64,000 nucleotides of DNA, taken from NCBI RefSeq assembly GCF_963678635.1, contig NC_087068.1, positions 1,984,001 through 2,048,000 on the forward strand, read 5' to 3'. Made by a program: the position numbers and the translations under genes. The notes beneath the pieces are model-generated. The model was not told where the DNA came from. It was given only the letters and a program-made list of their open reading frames with translations, and did no database searches. The stretch comes from Symsagittifera roscoffensis. Lineage: Eukaryota; Xenacoelomorpha; Acoela; Convolutidae. Positions 31,415-42,219 of this stretch are shown here, one piece after another (position 1 is the stretch's first letter; every line of letters starts with the position of its first letter).

Positions 31415-34400
31415 ATGGAAGAGCTGAAGCTTCGGGCGGTGGAGTTGGAAAACAAATTGACAGCAATTGAGTACTCAGTAATTCATTTCCAACTGGGAAA
31501 TTCGAACACTGCGAACCAGAATCAAAGTCAAGTCGAACAACGCGATCTACAGGTCATTGCCAAATTCAAGGTGAGTTCATTGGTTTCCTGACTTTTGTGA
31601 GCTAAAAACTTTCATTTAGATTCGCAAGACGTCTAATTAAAACCATCGTGTCATATAATCTTGTTTGGACCAAACAAATCATCATAGCCAGTCTCACAGA
31701 AGGAAGTTTCGGCCCCTGCCGCTCCTCCTACGTTTGGTATTTGGCCCCCTTCCCCCACCCTGCCTGACCATTCAAGGATTCCTCCTTTAACCTAATTTTA
31801 TGACATGAAATTTTTTGAAAAGCAAACCTTACACCTGCCCGCGCAAATGCAGTTTTAGGATATAAACTTACTGTAACAGAAACTTTCTCTATAGGCGAGT
31901 CTCGGAAGTAAAGCCTGACAGTCGTAAAGATAGTGGGTTATGTATCAACTCACTACATTTTAGACTGAATTTTTTGATGCGTCACGCTCATTTTTTTTGT
32001 TAATGAGCGCCAATTTGGAGTCTAAAACTTGCACATGGCACCAGGGGCGGATCTAGGATTTTCTCGAGGGGGTGGGGGCGGATTTTCAAAAAAAATTTCG
32101 AAAATTTTGTCGAGCTTTTTTTTAGGCCAACCGAATTGATTTTTCGAGCTCTCCCTGAGCACAGTTTAGTCCCTGTTTTGGGCAAATTTTCTGTGCCGCA
32201 GCCAAAATTTTGTAAAAAAAAAACAGTCCAAAAATGCGTTTTGAGGCACTTTTTAGAAAATTTTGACCAAAAAACCGCGTTTTTGGCGCGCACTCCCCCA
32301 TTAAAATAAGTATATTTTGGCGCCCAAGGCGCCATTAGAAAATTTTTAGGGCTGGTCGGCCAAAAATGGGTTTCTTAAAAAGTACCAAAGGGGGGAACCT
32401 TTGGGTCGGCTGGGGGTCGAATCCTTGAGGTGGGGCGTCCGCCCCGCCCCCCTAAATCCGCCCCTGCATGGCACCACTGTTGAAGCAACCGAAATTATTT
32501 AAGCTGTAGCAGACTAGAAGCTAATCTTCAAATGAGCGCATTTTTTTGTTGAGACTTGTACATTTGAATAAAGTGAAGAATATATACGCTCAGGGTGTTT
32601 TTTAGACCAATTTTCAAAATAATTATTCTCTCAGAGATCGATCCCTGAATCTTCGTAAGTCCTGCTGGGATCGCACAGCACTGCATTAATTTGACATCGG
32701 TCCAGCTAAACTGCTCGTTTTATTGTTTGGTGCTCCAAGTGTAACGCACAATCTTTACGCATGGTGAATCATTCCGCTCTACTCATTGTTCCAAAATGAA
32801 TTGACGAAAGCTAATTAGTTTTATTAACTCTATAGGCGACTCAAATTGTAAAAAATTAAAATTTGTTGTTATCAGCCTGAATTTCATAGTTTGTCAATAT
32901 TTCACACGGAGGTGGAGCGGGACCGAAACACTTGGTTACAACAAAAGGGTAGCACTGCAAGCTACCAAACAGAAAGTGAGATGAAAATATTAGGGGCGAA
33001 AAAAAAATGGAAAAAATCAAGGTTTCTTGGAAAAACGAAATATTCAATTTCAGAAAAGCAGACAGGCCATTAGCATTAAACAAGCTTTTAGTGTTTTCAG
33101 AGCGTTAACTGAGCCAAAAAATAAACGTATATAGATGCCTATTAATCCAAGAACAAAAATTACAGAACAAAGTATTGTCACAAAAAGTTTTTGTGCAATT
33201 AATTTTTTGAATTTCAATTTTTCTACTTCAACTGACCTGTTTTATTCAAATTATTTAAACTAACTTGATTCCGTTGAGCCGATGCAAAATAATTTTTTTA
33301 AACAAAAAAACATAAGCCGAAATCTTCTAGCCCGATTAAAATTTCGAAGCGATAAAAAATACAAAAAAAAAACGGAAAATATATCAGTCAGGGTTAGTTA
33401 ACTTAAAAACTACAGGAGGTAATAAACGACATTCGAAACTTCAATGAAAGTTGCTTAAAGCGCAGTAATAATCCGTGGTGTGGTGTGGCAACTAAGCTGA
33501 CAAAAAAGCCGAAAAACTATAGTCAGACTATTCAATTTTTCCCGGAAAAAAATCACTTTCAGACACTGAAAATATAACAAAGTCCGACTGGGACTCAAGC
33601 TCAGACCATAGAGTGCAAAGCAACCGCATTACCTCCATACCAAAGAGGAAGGGGCCTGGAAGTTACTAAGATTTGATAATATAGGAACATCAATTTCTTA
33701 AATTTGTAAAAATGTTGTTTAAAGGCAAAAAAGTTTAGTTCCTGATTACAAGACATTTGCTGTAACAAGTAGATCTTACCAAAAATATTCGAATTTAGTA
33801 ATTGGGCAGTCAGAATGTTCAGGGTCTTAGTATTTAGGAATTTTTTAGGCATCAACTTGTAAACTTCAAAGTTTGAATATCAATTATTTACAGGAAACTG
33901 TATAGTAAGCATGAATAGATTTCTTTATTCAAGCTTATAATTTTGTTTGCTTCGAAACCAATAACTCTGAAAAAAATCAACCTTTTGACAGAGTTTTTGC
34001 ATTTTAAGTGTTGCCAATAGCTACAAGCCAGCTATAAAATGAACTAAATTTGCAAAAATATGAAAATTTTAACCATTTTTTTCCTAATAATCCTACCCTC
34101 ATTTTAACTGTCATTTTTAAAGATAATTTTAGCGTATATTATTGCAAAAAAAAACGTGTATAAAGTCAAAATGAAATGGTTTTTGAGAGGTGTTAATTTG
34201 CCCCTTACACGTTCAAATAACAAAGATAATGCGTGTTAACTATCCAAGTTGATCAAAATAGCAAACTTAAGACATTTTTCCAATACAAAACAATCATAGA
34301 TAATTTTTTTTCTAATTTTGAGTTAATGCGTCAAAAACCTTCAGTTTGTTTAAAAATCCATCAAAAAATTCCATTTGAAATGTCGAAAATTGTCCGCAGT

Positions 34401-37400
34401 AAAAAACCAACCCGAGCACAAACTGTATGTCACTTTTTTCGGATTTTAAAACTTTTTTGATTTTGAAATAAAAAAACATTAAAAACATTAAAAACATTTT
34501 TTCAGAAAGAGTTTCCAATCTTGAGTTAAACAAATTTCTTATGCGTGCTTTTATCAATATAGTCATCCATACAATTCCAATGGTAAAAAAATTGCGCAAC
34601 TTGTATTTTCCACAAAATTTGTATTTGAAACAATAGTCTGGCAAATCAGCTATAAATTTGCAACTCTACCAAGGTCTTTAAAACTTGTAGTAATTAAGTA
34701 TTAGACTTCTTTAAGTGGAAAAATTTAAAACGAAACGTTGCTTCAATTGTTGTTTGATGAGTAGTGTATTAACTGCCTTCTATCAGAAATAACAGAACTT
34801 TTATAATAGCACCATCGTTGAATGAAGACTTAAGAGTTAATAAAAAGTCAAACACAACGTCAAACTAGTCAGCAATGTTTTTTATCGAAATTTTTTATAC
34901 AATTTTTCGAATACGTTTCTATAGTATATTTGTAAAAGAGTTTAAATAGCCCCATCAGTAACCAACAAAAATTGACAAGATAAAAGAACAAAAAAAAGAT
35001 GAAAGCTTTGGACAGCCAAACTCATAAGCTGAATTTTGTTTTGAAAGAATCAAAAATGATCAAAAAATGTTTTCAGTCCCTTCAAAGCCATGTCATGTCT
35101 CTACGTGTGCAGTACACCAATTTCACCCGCACATCAACTTCATTGCAGCACTTTCAAAGTGCGGATAGTAAGTGGAATGATGTGATTGGTGGGATGCGGA
35201 CGAAGGCGGAGCAGAGGTGGAATCGACTGATGGATCTGGTGGTGTCTTTGGAGGACTCTCTTTGGGACAGAATTGCATATTACGGAAAGGTAAGTGGTTA
35301 AGGTCGCCGCCTCACAATCGAAAGGTCGCTGGTTCGAGACCCACCATGATCAACTTTCACTTTGAGAGCCAGGAGTGATTGAAAAATTTTTGGGCCTTTG
35401 TCTATTACCTCTGGAATAAATTTGGTCTCATCAAATCTGTACTTATTCCAATTTTCCTCAAAGCAGCAGTTTTATCAAATTTTTTCGGGTTGTCCACCTC
35501 TTTTGGACTACTTTTTGTTTTAAAACACGTACTACATAGAGTTCGTTTATTGTCGAATATTTACTTCCAATTTTTGTTGGTAGTTGTTTCAATTTTACAG
35601 AAAGAAGGGTCCAGCGTCAAGCGTCTCTCATTTCTGGTTCACTTCTGGCGAAAAGAGGACGAGGCATCTAATCAACTCGATATTTCTTCCATCTCACATT
35701 GTTCGACTTCTAAAAATAGCAACCAAATGGGGGTGCGACTGGATTTCGCAAAAGAGTTCGAACTGGCTTTGGAACAGGAGAAAGAAAAAGAGGAGAAAAT
35801 CAAACAAGCTGACAGGGAACAATCAGAATTGATTAAGATCAAAGAAACAAGGGTAAACATTTTTTTTTATTATTGTTCATTAGGTGGGGAAAATTTAAAC
35901 CTACTCCAACTTATTTTTGCCATTTTACCCTAAAATCAGGAGCTGGGGCAATCTTTTCCACAGCAATTCGATCCCGCTCCGATACACCATTTTAGTACAT
36001 CCCTTTTCTACAAATCGCGCAAAAAGTAATTTCTAAAGTTACTTTTGGATCCAATTTTGACTTTTTGAGAGGGGGGTTTGAGTGTGCGACAAAAATGGAG
36101 AATGTTTGACAGGTTTTCCATTGAAAAAATCACATTTTTTGTCGCACACTCAAACCCCCCCCCTCTCAAAAAGTCAAAATTGGATCCAAAAGTAACTATA
36201 GAAATGGAAAGCTTGTCAAACATTCTCCAAAATTAGCGAAAAATTATTAAGAAATTCGAAATTACTCTATGCAGGCTACGCCAAATGAGCCTATATAGGA
36301 TAGATACTTTCTGCTGATGTATGTCTAGCATTGTTGATTTCAGATCTACACATCCCAAATTGTGCCAAACCTTCCCAACCCCACAACACAGTCAAAACCA
36401 ATAGACCAAAACAATAGCTACCCTGCCTCCAATACCACTGCCAATTCCCACCAATGGAACAATAGTCATTTTGAACATGATAGAAACGTCAGTCAACGTT
36501 CAAATTACAAAGAAAAGGGAGGAGAAATTGACCTTTTGACCCCTCCAAAGATTGACAAATGTCTACAAGTGAACTTCACAGTGCCTGCACATTCTGCATA
36601 CCTGTCCCAATCAGGATGTGTTAATATTACTTGCAGTCATTGCAAATGTGTGACCGAGTTACCCGAAGAGTTTATTGTAAATTTAGAGCACGCCAGAAAT
36701 GCAACTAAGATTACGAATCCGAAAGGTGAAAACCGACCAAACTTCACAACCGAAAGCAAGTTGAACGAATCAAATATTTCAAGAGTTTCAACTGCCCATC
36801 AAAATCAATTAAAAAACGCGACGTTTACAAAGCTCTATGACTCATATTCGGTTTCGGGAGAAAACGTAGTCGAACAATCAAATTCTAAACTGCCAGTTAA
36901 ATACGAGAAAACTTTAGACGAAGTGAAAGAAAAAAGTCAAAACGAATCAATTCCATCAAACAACACCTTAAATGATAGTACCAACACAACAAAGAGCCAA
37001 AATTTAGACGTGTCTGAAGCCTCAAATAGCCAGGAAAAACAGCGCACTAAGTTGTATAAGGATTACTTGAAGCAAATTAAAGGTCGCGAGTACAAAAGCA
37101 TCCATGAAATCATGAAAGAAATTGATTCGAAGGTCAAGGAAGAGCAACACAATATGTCAGTTTTGTCAACTAGACGCAACAAGTCAACAAAAACTGAGGA
37201 CGCTCAAAATCAAACTGCACCAAAACTGGACCTGAATAAAAATCAAACCCAGGCTATTGATTCTGAAGTACAGAAAGCAGAGAACCTAAAATCTGGAATG
37301 GATCGCGGTGCCGGAAATTTTAATGAACAAAATGAAAATTTTGGCGAAAATAAGACTATTTCACATAGCAACTCATTGCAAAAACAATCTCTTGTGTTCA

Positions 37401-38314
37401 CCCATAGTCATGTATTGAACAATTTTCCAATTCCAAAAACTGTGCCGAGCATGGAAAATTGCGAGAACAAAGAAAACTCGGCACAAAAAACGTCCAACAC
37501 AGAAAACCAGACGCAAAAATTGGAGCCAGAAAAGTGGAATGCATCTGATTACGTCAATGTTAACAAAGTTAAGAATTCGTCAGATATCATCTGTGCGCCA
37601 ACTGTCAATTCGGAGGTCAATTTAACGCGGAAAAAATTAGATGAAGACTATATCTATTCTAATGACGTGACGGCACCGCCCATTGAAGTAAATAAAAGTC
37701 AATTCCATCAAAGTGAAACCCAAATTCCAAGAATTAAGCAAAACGGTCCTTATGTAGAAAATGCAGCGCACTTAGAAATCGATAATCAGAATCAGGAAAA
37801 TTGGAATAAAAAATATCGGAATCATGAAAAACGAAATCAGGAAAATGGAACACAAGGAAACCAAAATTTCAATCCAGATAATCAGAATCAAGGCTATCAA
37901 ATTTATGAAAATTGTAATCAGGAAAATCGGAATCATGAAAATCGGGATCAGGAAAATCAGAATCAGGAAAATCAGAATCAGGAAAATCGGAAACAAGAAA
38001 TTTCGGTTGAGGACTCTGAAACTACTCAACCAATAGACTGCTTGAATGATGAAGAAGTCACAAGACTGACCATCAACGGTTTCATAACTTCCACGCCCAG
38101 ATTAGGAAACAACGACAATCAAAATGACGACACACTCGTGAAAACAAATGACTGCAATCCTCAAACTGCACAGAATGGAAATGTGTCAATTTTGGAATTG
38201 GAGAAGCTAGCCCCCCAAGAAGTGTACGTCTCCAGTTTTCGACTGAAGATGCAGCAAACTAATCGAAAACCACTGCCAGAAAACTCTCAACACATAAATG
38301 AATCTAACGATTGA
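31415..38314 (+). CDS. Unrecognised 863-residue protein, Asn/Gln-rich C-terminal half
   Basis: Four exons in one phase: 31415-31570, 35077-35289, 35601-35852, 36344-38314 (TGA). Donors GTGAGT, GTAAGT and GTAAAC pair with pyrimidine-rich AG acceptors. Residues 1-52 are helical and charged (MEELKLRAVELENKL), suggesting a short coiled coil; 53-123 contain WNDVIGGMRTKAEQRWNRL; 124-207 end in a Glu/Lys-rich helix. Exon 4 (about 657 residues) is hydrophilic, rich in Asn, Gln, Glu and Lys, with imperfect repeats of the type NQENQNQENR near 37890-38000, and no predicted membrane segment or signal peptide. I do not recognise a family. The Asn/Gln-rich tail may be disordered scaffold-type sequence. The acceptor at 35076 was preferred to the upstream ATG at 34999, whose preceding sequence lacks a pyrimidine tract. 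Upstream non-coding exons are possible. Confidence 0.7.
32042..32466. mobile_element. 425-bp hAT-like MITE in intron 1 of the 863-residue gene
   Basis: Ends CAGGGGCGGATCTAGG and its near-perfect inverse (…TAAATCCGCCCCTG), flanked by an exact 8-bp target duplication CATGGCAC (32034-32041 and 32467-32474). It is GC-richer than its surroundings and has no transposase. CAGGGGCG-type ends with an 8-bp duplication are typical of hAT (P-type also possible). Confidence 0.9.
33410..33650 (-). repeat. tRNA-derived SINE
   Basis: Minus strand: a tRNA-like head with an A-box-like stretch (GGAGGTAATGCGGTTGC) and a B-box-like GAGCTTGAGTCCC, followed by a body with GTGGCAACTAAGC on the plus strand that is shared with the copies at 900-1260 and 40960-41275. 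Confidence 0.5.
35293..35345 (+). repeat. tRNA-Val-like SINE head beside a splice donor
   Basis: AGTGGTTAAGGTCGCC (A-box region), CCTCACAATCG (anticodon-like region with CAC) and GGTTCGAGACCC (perfect B box) are spaced as in a tRNA-Val-derived promoter. Acceptor-stem pairing is absent, so this is a SINE head and not a tRNA gene. It begins 3 bp after the exon 2/intron 2 boundary, and its first bases complete the GTAAGT donor. Confidence 0.6.
36031..36228. repeat. Interlocked inverted repeats (order A B A' B')
   Basis: Arm A (36031-36097) is complementary to A' (36133-36202), and B (about 36098-36124) to B' (36203-36228). The order is A B A' B', not the A B B' A' of a simple hairpin. A and A' differ mainly in a G-run length (6 against 9). 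Located in intron 3 of the 863-residue gene, about 115 bp before the acceptor. Confidence 0.85.
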
Positions 38315-38462
38315 GGCACATAGCACGAATTAGGACAGTTAAAATACAAGTGTTACTAAACTCGGATAAAAGTAAAAAGCTTACTAATTTTCTGAAAGGT
38401 GCTCTGAACAATAATCTGCTTAGCCGGAATAAGTGTCACAAACCTAGTCAGTAACACTTAGT

Positions 38463-38505
38463 AATAAAGTTAATACTCCTGCCAAAATACTTGTTTCCTA
38501 ATAAA
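38463..38505 (+). terminator. Poly(A) signals of the 863-residue gene
   Basis: AATAAA at 38463-38468 and again at 38500-38505, 149 and 186 bp beyond the stop codon. Confidence 0.55.
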
Positions 38506-40959
38506 ATTATAATTATAATTTGAACTGCCAAAATTTAGTGTTTTCATCAAACTTAGTTTTAAAAGCAAAGCTAACAAAATGAAGGCAAACTACACACAGA
38601 GGCGAAGCTCATTCTAGGCTAACATCCGGAAAAAAAAATTTTTTTTCCAAAAATTATTTGAAAACAAACTAACAAAGAAAATGGAATACACCTATTTACT
38701 ACCTAAATGAAGGTAGTTTTAATTAAATTTTCAAGACATCGAGCATGTCTGAAATTTACCATTCCTACAGATTTGACTATTCTACAATAGTACCCTGCGG
38801 AAATTGAGGTCTACGCTTTTTATTGCTAAACGCCCTTTTTGAGTTTAAGACTTTTCGTAAAATCACTTGTGCAGCCGAAAGCGGTCAGGCTGCGGTAGAC
38901 TTGAAGCTAGAAGTCAATTCAGTGATCGTTTTCACACCATATGGCGAGGAAAGTGTTCTCTAGCTGTAGGTCTACCACATCCTGACCAATTTCGGCTGCA
39001 ATAGTGGCACCACGTGAAATGCTACACCCAAAAAAAGCTTGTGCGAAAAAAAGCGTTGGCTCTAACTCCCTCGGATATATTGTTGATCACATTTTAGATT
39101 ATCGAATGAGTAAGGTAATTTTCTTAAGTTTATAAGCTTTGCTTTCAACAGAAATTTGACTGAAACAACCCGAGAAAATTCTAGACGCAAAAATGGCTTC
39201 GAGTCACAGGATAGCTTCACTCAACAAAAAAAACTCAGTCCCAAATGAGGAGAAAACGGACTAGCTTAGACAGTTCTGGTAACATTTTTAGATCCTCGGC
39301 GAATCCCAGAAGTCAAAAAATAATTGTATATATTGTTCCGAATCAATAGCATTATAGCAACACGAGTATTCAAATATTTTTTTTTCAAACTATTTTTACA
39401 ACTAATTTATGAAAAATTGTTTATAAAAAACGGTACATATTTAAAAACTGAGCAACTTTCATTTTTTCTAAAATCAGTTTGAACAAAAAATTTTAAAATC
39501 CCAGCTTTGAAAATGAACCGCTTTAAAAGCTTATTAGAAAATTTAATTTGAATCGAAAAAAAAAATCGGAAAACCATCCGACAGAAATTAAGATGGCGGA
39601 AAAACGACAAAATCAAAAGAAAACATTCATTCAAAAAATATGTTTCAAAAGCTCTTTACTTCCTTGCATGAACAGTAAAGTAGTTTTATTTGATTTTTAA
39701 AGAAATTGATCAAGTCAGCCTTCCATTATGTCAGATTGAGCAGTTCGGCAGTTCACAGGGAAAATACTAGTTCCCGATAAGAAGAAATAAATTTGCACTT
39801 GCAAGTGAAATAAAAAACAATAGAGAAAAGTCAAATTCAATGAGTAATCTTTGAAGAGTAGAAAAAAAACAAAGTTTTTTAAATATAATGATACCCAAAA
39901 AATTTTTTTATCTTGATTAGTATTGAGATGTTTGTTTAACATAGTTATTTCAATTCATTATCACTAACGAGTATCGTTTGCTGCTTTTTGTCATGCATTT
40001 CAGTTTACAAAGACCACTTTTACAAAAACAACATTTTTCTCTTCATCATTTCTCCTCATCATTTGAGAACATTGAAAAAACTTCATGCCTCGCAAACTCA
40101 GAGGATTCGTACGAAAACTTCTAGAGGCTAGATTCATGAATCCCTGGAAAAATCATGGGAGCGTCTCAGCATATGGTTGAGAGTTTCTCTTATAAGTGAG
40201 ACGAAAAACTAACGTAGAAATTTATTTTTAAGTCAAAAATTCCTAGTGTACAAGTGTTTCTGAACTTATGTAGAAATACCTTTGGGATAACTAACGCGCC
40301 ATATAATTTAGCCTTTTGAAGCCTAAATCTTTTAGGCGAATTAAATGTCGCCAAGCTGAAAATGGGCAAGCAATTTAGTGTTATCTTTATGTTACCAGAC
40401 ACAAAAAAAATTTATTTTTTTTTCGCATAGCGTAATAAAGTAAAGAAACCATTGGGATTTTTTATCGTTTTTGAAAAAAAATATTAACATTTAAATCTTA
40501 GCATTGATATTGGTTGACTTGCTCATGTTACTGCTTGATAGCTACCTAGTCCCAAACCGCTGAAAAACTGTCAGATGTTCTATGCCGTTTTTGCGAATAA
40601 AAATTTAAAAAAAAATTGAAACCTAACGGAAATACTAAACATAAATCTACAACTTCGATATTTACTTATAGACGAATCAAGCAAAAGAAAAACGAGACAA
40701 ATCTAATTAATCTGGCAAAAAGTTTTAAAAAATTTTTAACAATAAATTTAAAAAACAGAAGCAAAGCAGAGCTTCGAACTACTTGCGACACAGCACAAAC
40801 CAAACAAAAAAAGAGAAATCGAAAAACGCAAAACTATTGAGCATATCTAGAACTACCTAAACTTTCTCATATTTCAAAATAAGTTTGTTAAAAAAAACAT
40901 GCCAAACAAGACAATTGGATAAAAATTAGCAGCGAAATTAAACCGACAACTTAAGAGCA
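38506..40959. other. Intergenic AT-rich sequence
   Basis: No gene recognised. Near 38598 a phrase CACAGAGGCGAAGC occurs that is echoed near 43550 and 52650, indicating an old dispersed repeat. Confidence 0.4.
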
Positions 40960-41275
40960 GGCACAAGTTGAGCCAAAAAATCCGTTTTTAAAAAAACTGT
41001 TAGGAAATTTCAAACCGATTTTGAAACTACAAAATACGAACATAAACAACGATAATGAATTTAGCTTATGGCACAAAAAAGACCGTTAAATGGCAACTAA
41101 GCCAACAAAACATAAGCAAAAAAGCGAAAATTTGACGTTTTTAACAATTTACCGGACAAAAAATCAGTTTCATACATGCTTAAAAGCAAGGCCAGACCAG
41201 GCCTCGAATTCTAGACGGTAAGATGTTGACTGCTTTACCTCTAGGTTAAGTGAGATGGAACCTGGAAATTCGTAT
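40960..41275 (-). repeat. tRNA-derived SINE
   Basis: Minus-strand head with TAGAGGTAAAGCAGTC (A-box-like) and GAATTCGAGGCCT (B-box-like) near 41260-41195; the body to its left shares GGCAACTAAGCC with the other copies. Confidence 0.5.
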
Positions 41276-41466
41276 GGCTCCAAAATTAAGCAAATTCATT
41301 TTAAGACAAGTTGTATACGGTAAAAATTCTGGTACTTTTCAGTACTTTTGCTCCCGCATGAGTAAAAAGAAAATTCAAACTGTCGAGAAACGCAACAAAT
41401 TTAAATCTGCTATCTTTTGCTGAGCGGCTGCTAATATGACAATAACTGTATACGCTATTGCAGAAG

Positions 41467-41662
41467 CTCGCCACGAGAGGGCGCAGTTAATTTATGCACA
41501 AAATTGGACCAATCGAACAATCGTTATCAGAGACGCTCGCCGCGAGGGGGCGTGATTAATTTATGCACAGATTTGAACCAATCAGAACCAAGGAATCTAT
41601 ATAAAACAAAATCTCCCCCGAGAGGGCGCAAATAAAATATGCACAATCAGCGACCAATCAGA
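41467..41662 (+). promoter_or_regulatory. Triplicated CTCF-like / octamer-like / CCAAT promoter module
   Basis: Three degenerate units about 70-75 bp apart. Each has a GAGGGCG-type core (CCACGAGAGGGCGC at 41471-41484; CCGCGAGGGGGCG at 41540-41552; CCCCGAGAGGGCGC ending near 41629), then TTATGCACA or ATATGCACA, then ACCAATC. TATATAAAAC at about 41598-41607 lies between units 2 and 3. The cores resemble the CTCF consensus with one or two mismatches. The same order of motifs, inverted, occurs in gypsy pol at 11464-11663. Function inferred. Confidence 0.45.
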
Positions 41663-42190
41663 TATCGTATTCATTGCTCCGGCAAAAGTCTCAACCATTC
41701 TATCACGTCCTGTAACACAACCCAGTCTCCTCCTGTATCTATCTGTAAAATATCAAAACAGTCTGTGCAAATTTGTAAATTTATTCCGGTCACTAGTGGA
41801 TCACCGAGTCGCAAAAATCTTTCAATTTTAGATATGTCGAAAGCTATAGATGATCCCATCATGGAAGAAAGTTTCCGAAGGTTACTGAACGAATTCGTAC
41901 AGCCAGGCAGATTCCCTTTTGGTCGCTCAAGGCCGGTTCGCAGACAACAAGCGAAGAAACCGAGAAGAATGTCGTCGGCGGAGGCAGGTGACCGCCGGAA
42001 AAACAAATATGCTACCATAATCGCGAACTTTAGAAAACAGAGGATGATGGAAACTAAGCCGCTAAGTTTTAAGCCGACAAATATTAAGAAGCGGTTACAC
42101 AACGACACAGCTTCTTACGAGCATAAGTTTTACATGCGGAATAGTTTAGTGCACATTGAACGGCGAGGCAAAAAATTTGAAAATTTTTGA
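41639..42190 (+). CDS. Possible intronless gene for a small basic protein
   Basis: 183-codon open frame behind a TATA-like box (about 41598) and CCAAT motifs, with AATAAA at 42214-42219 just after the stop. Two start choices: ATG 41639, only about 10 bp from the expected transcription start and inside promoter module 3, or ATG 41834 (MSKAIDDPIMEESF), giving 118 residues. I favour 41834, because base composition turns GC-richer and protein-like there. The product is strongly basic (RSRPVRRQQAKKPRR, RRKNKY, NIKKR) with no recognised domain; a nucleic-acid-binding role is only a guess. A Lys-rich frame after it (42187-42384) lacks an ATG and is left out. Confidence 0.45.
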   Translation: MHNQRPIRYRIHCSGKSLNHSITSCNTTQSPPVSICKISKQSVQICKFIPVTSGSPSRKNLSILDMSKAIDDPIMEESFRRLLNEFVQPGRFPFGRSRPVRRQQAKKPRRMSSAEAGDRRKNKYATIIANFRKQRMMETKPLSFKPTNIKKRLHNDTASYEHKFYMRNSLVHIERRGKKFENF

Positions 42191-42219
42191 AATGCAAAAA
42201 GTTTGACGCAAAGAATAAA

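Noticed and set aside
32000-32335. 111-codon minus-strand ORF
   Set aside because: It lies within the hAT-like MITE and shows no protein character.
34999-35076. ATG at 34999 as an internal gene start or longer exon 2
   Set aside because: The in-frame codon before it region is a stop (34981-34983) and no pyrimidine tract precedes it. The AG at 35075-35076 has a better acceptor context and keeps phase with exon 1.
35293-35345. Functional tRNA-Val gene
   Set aside because: A and B boxes are present, but no acceptor stem pairs across the ends and the D-arm is incomplete.
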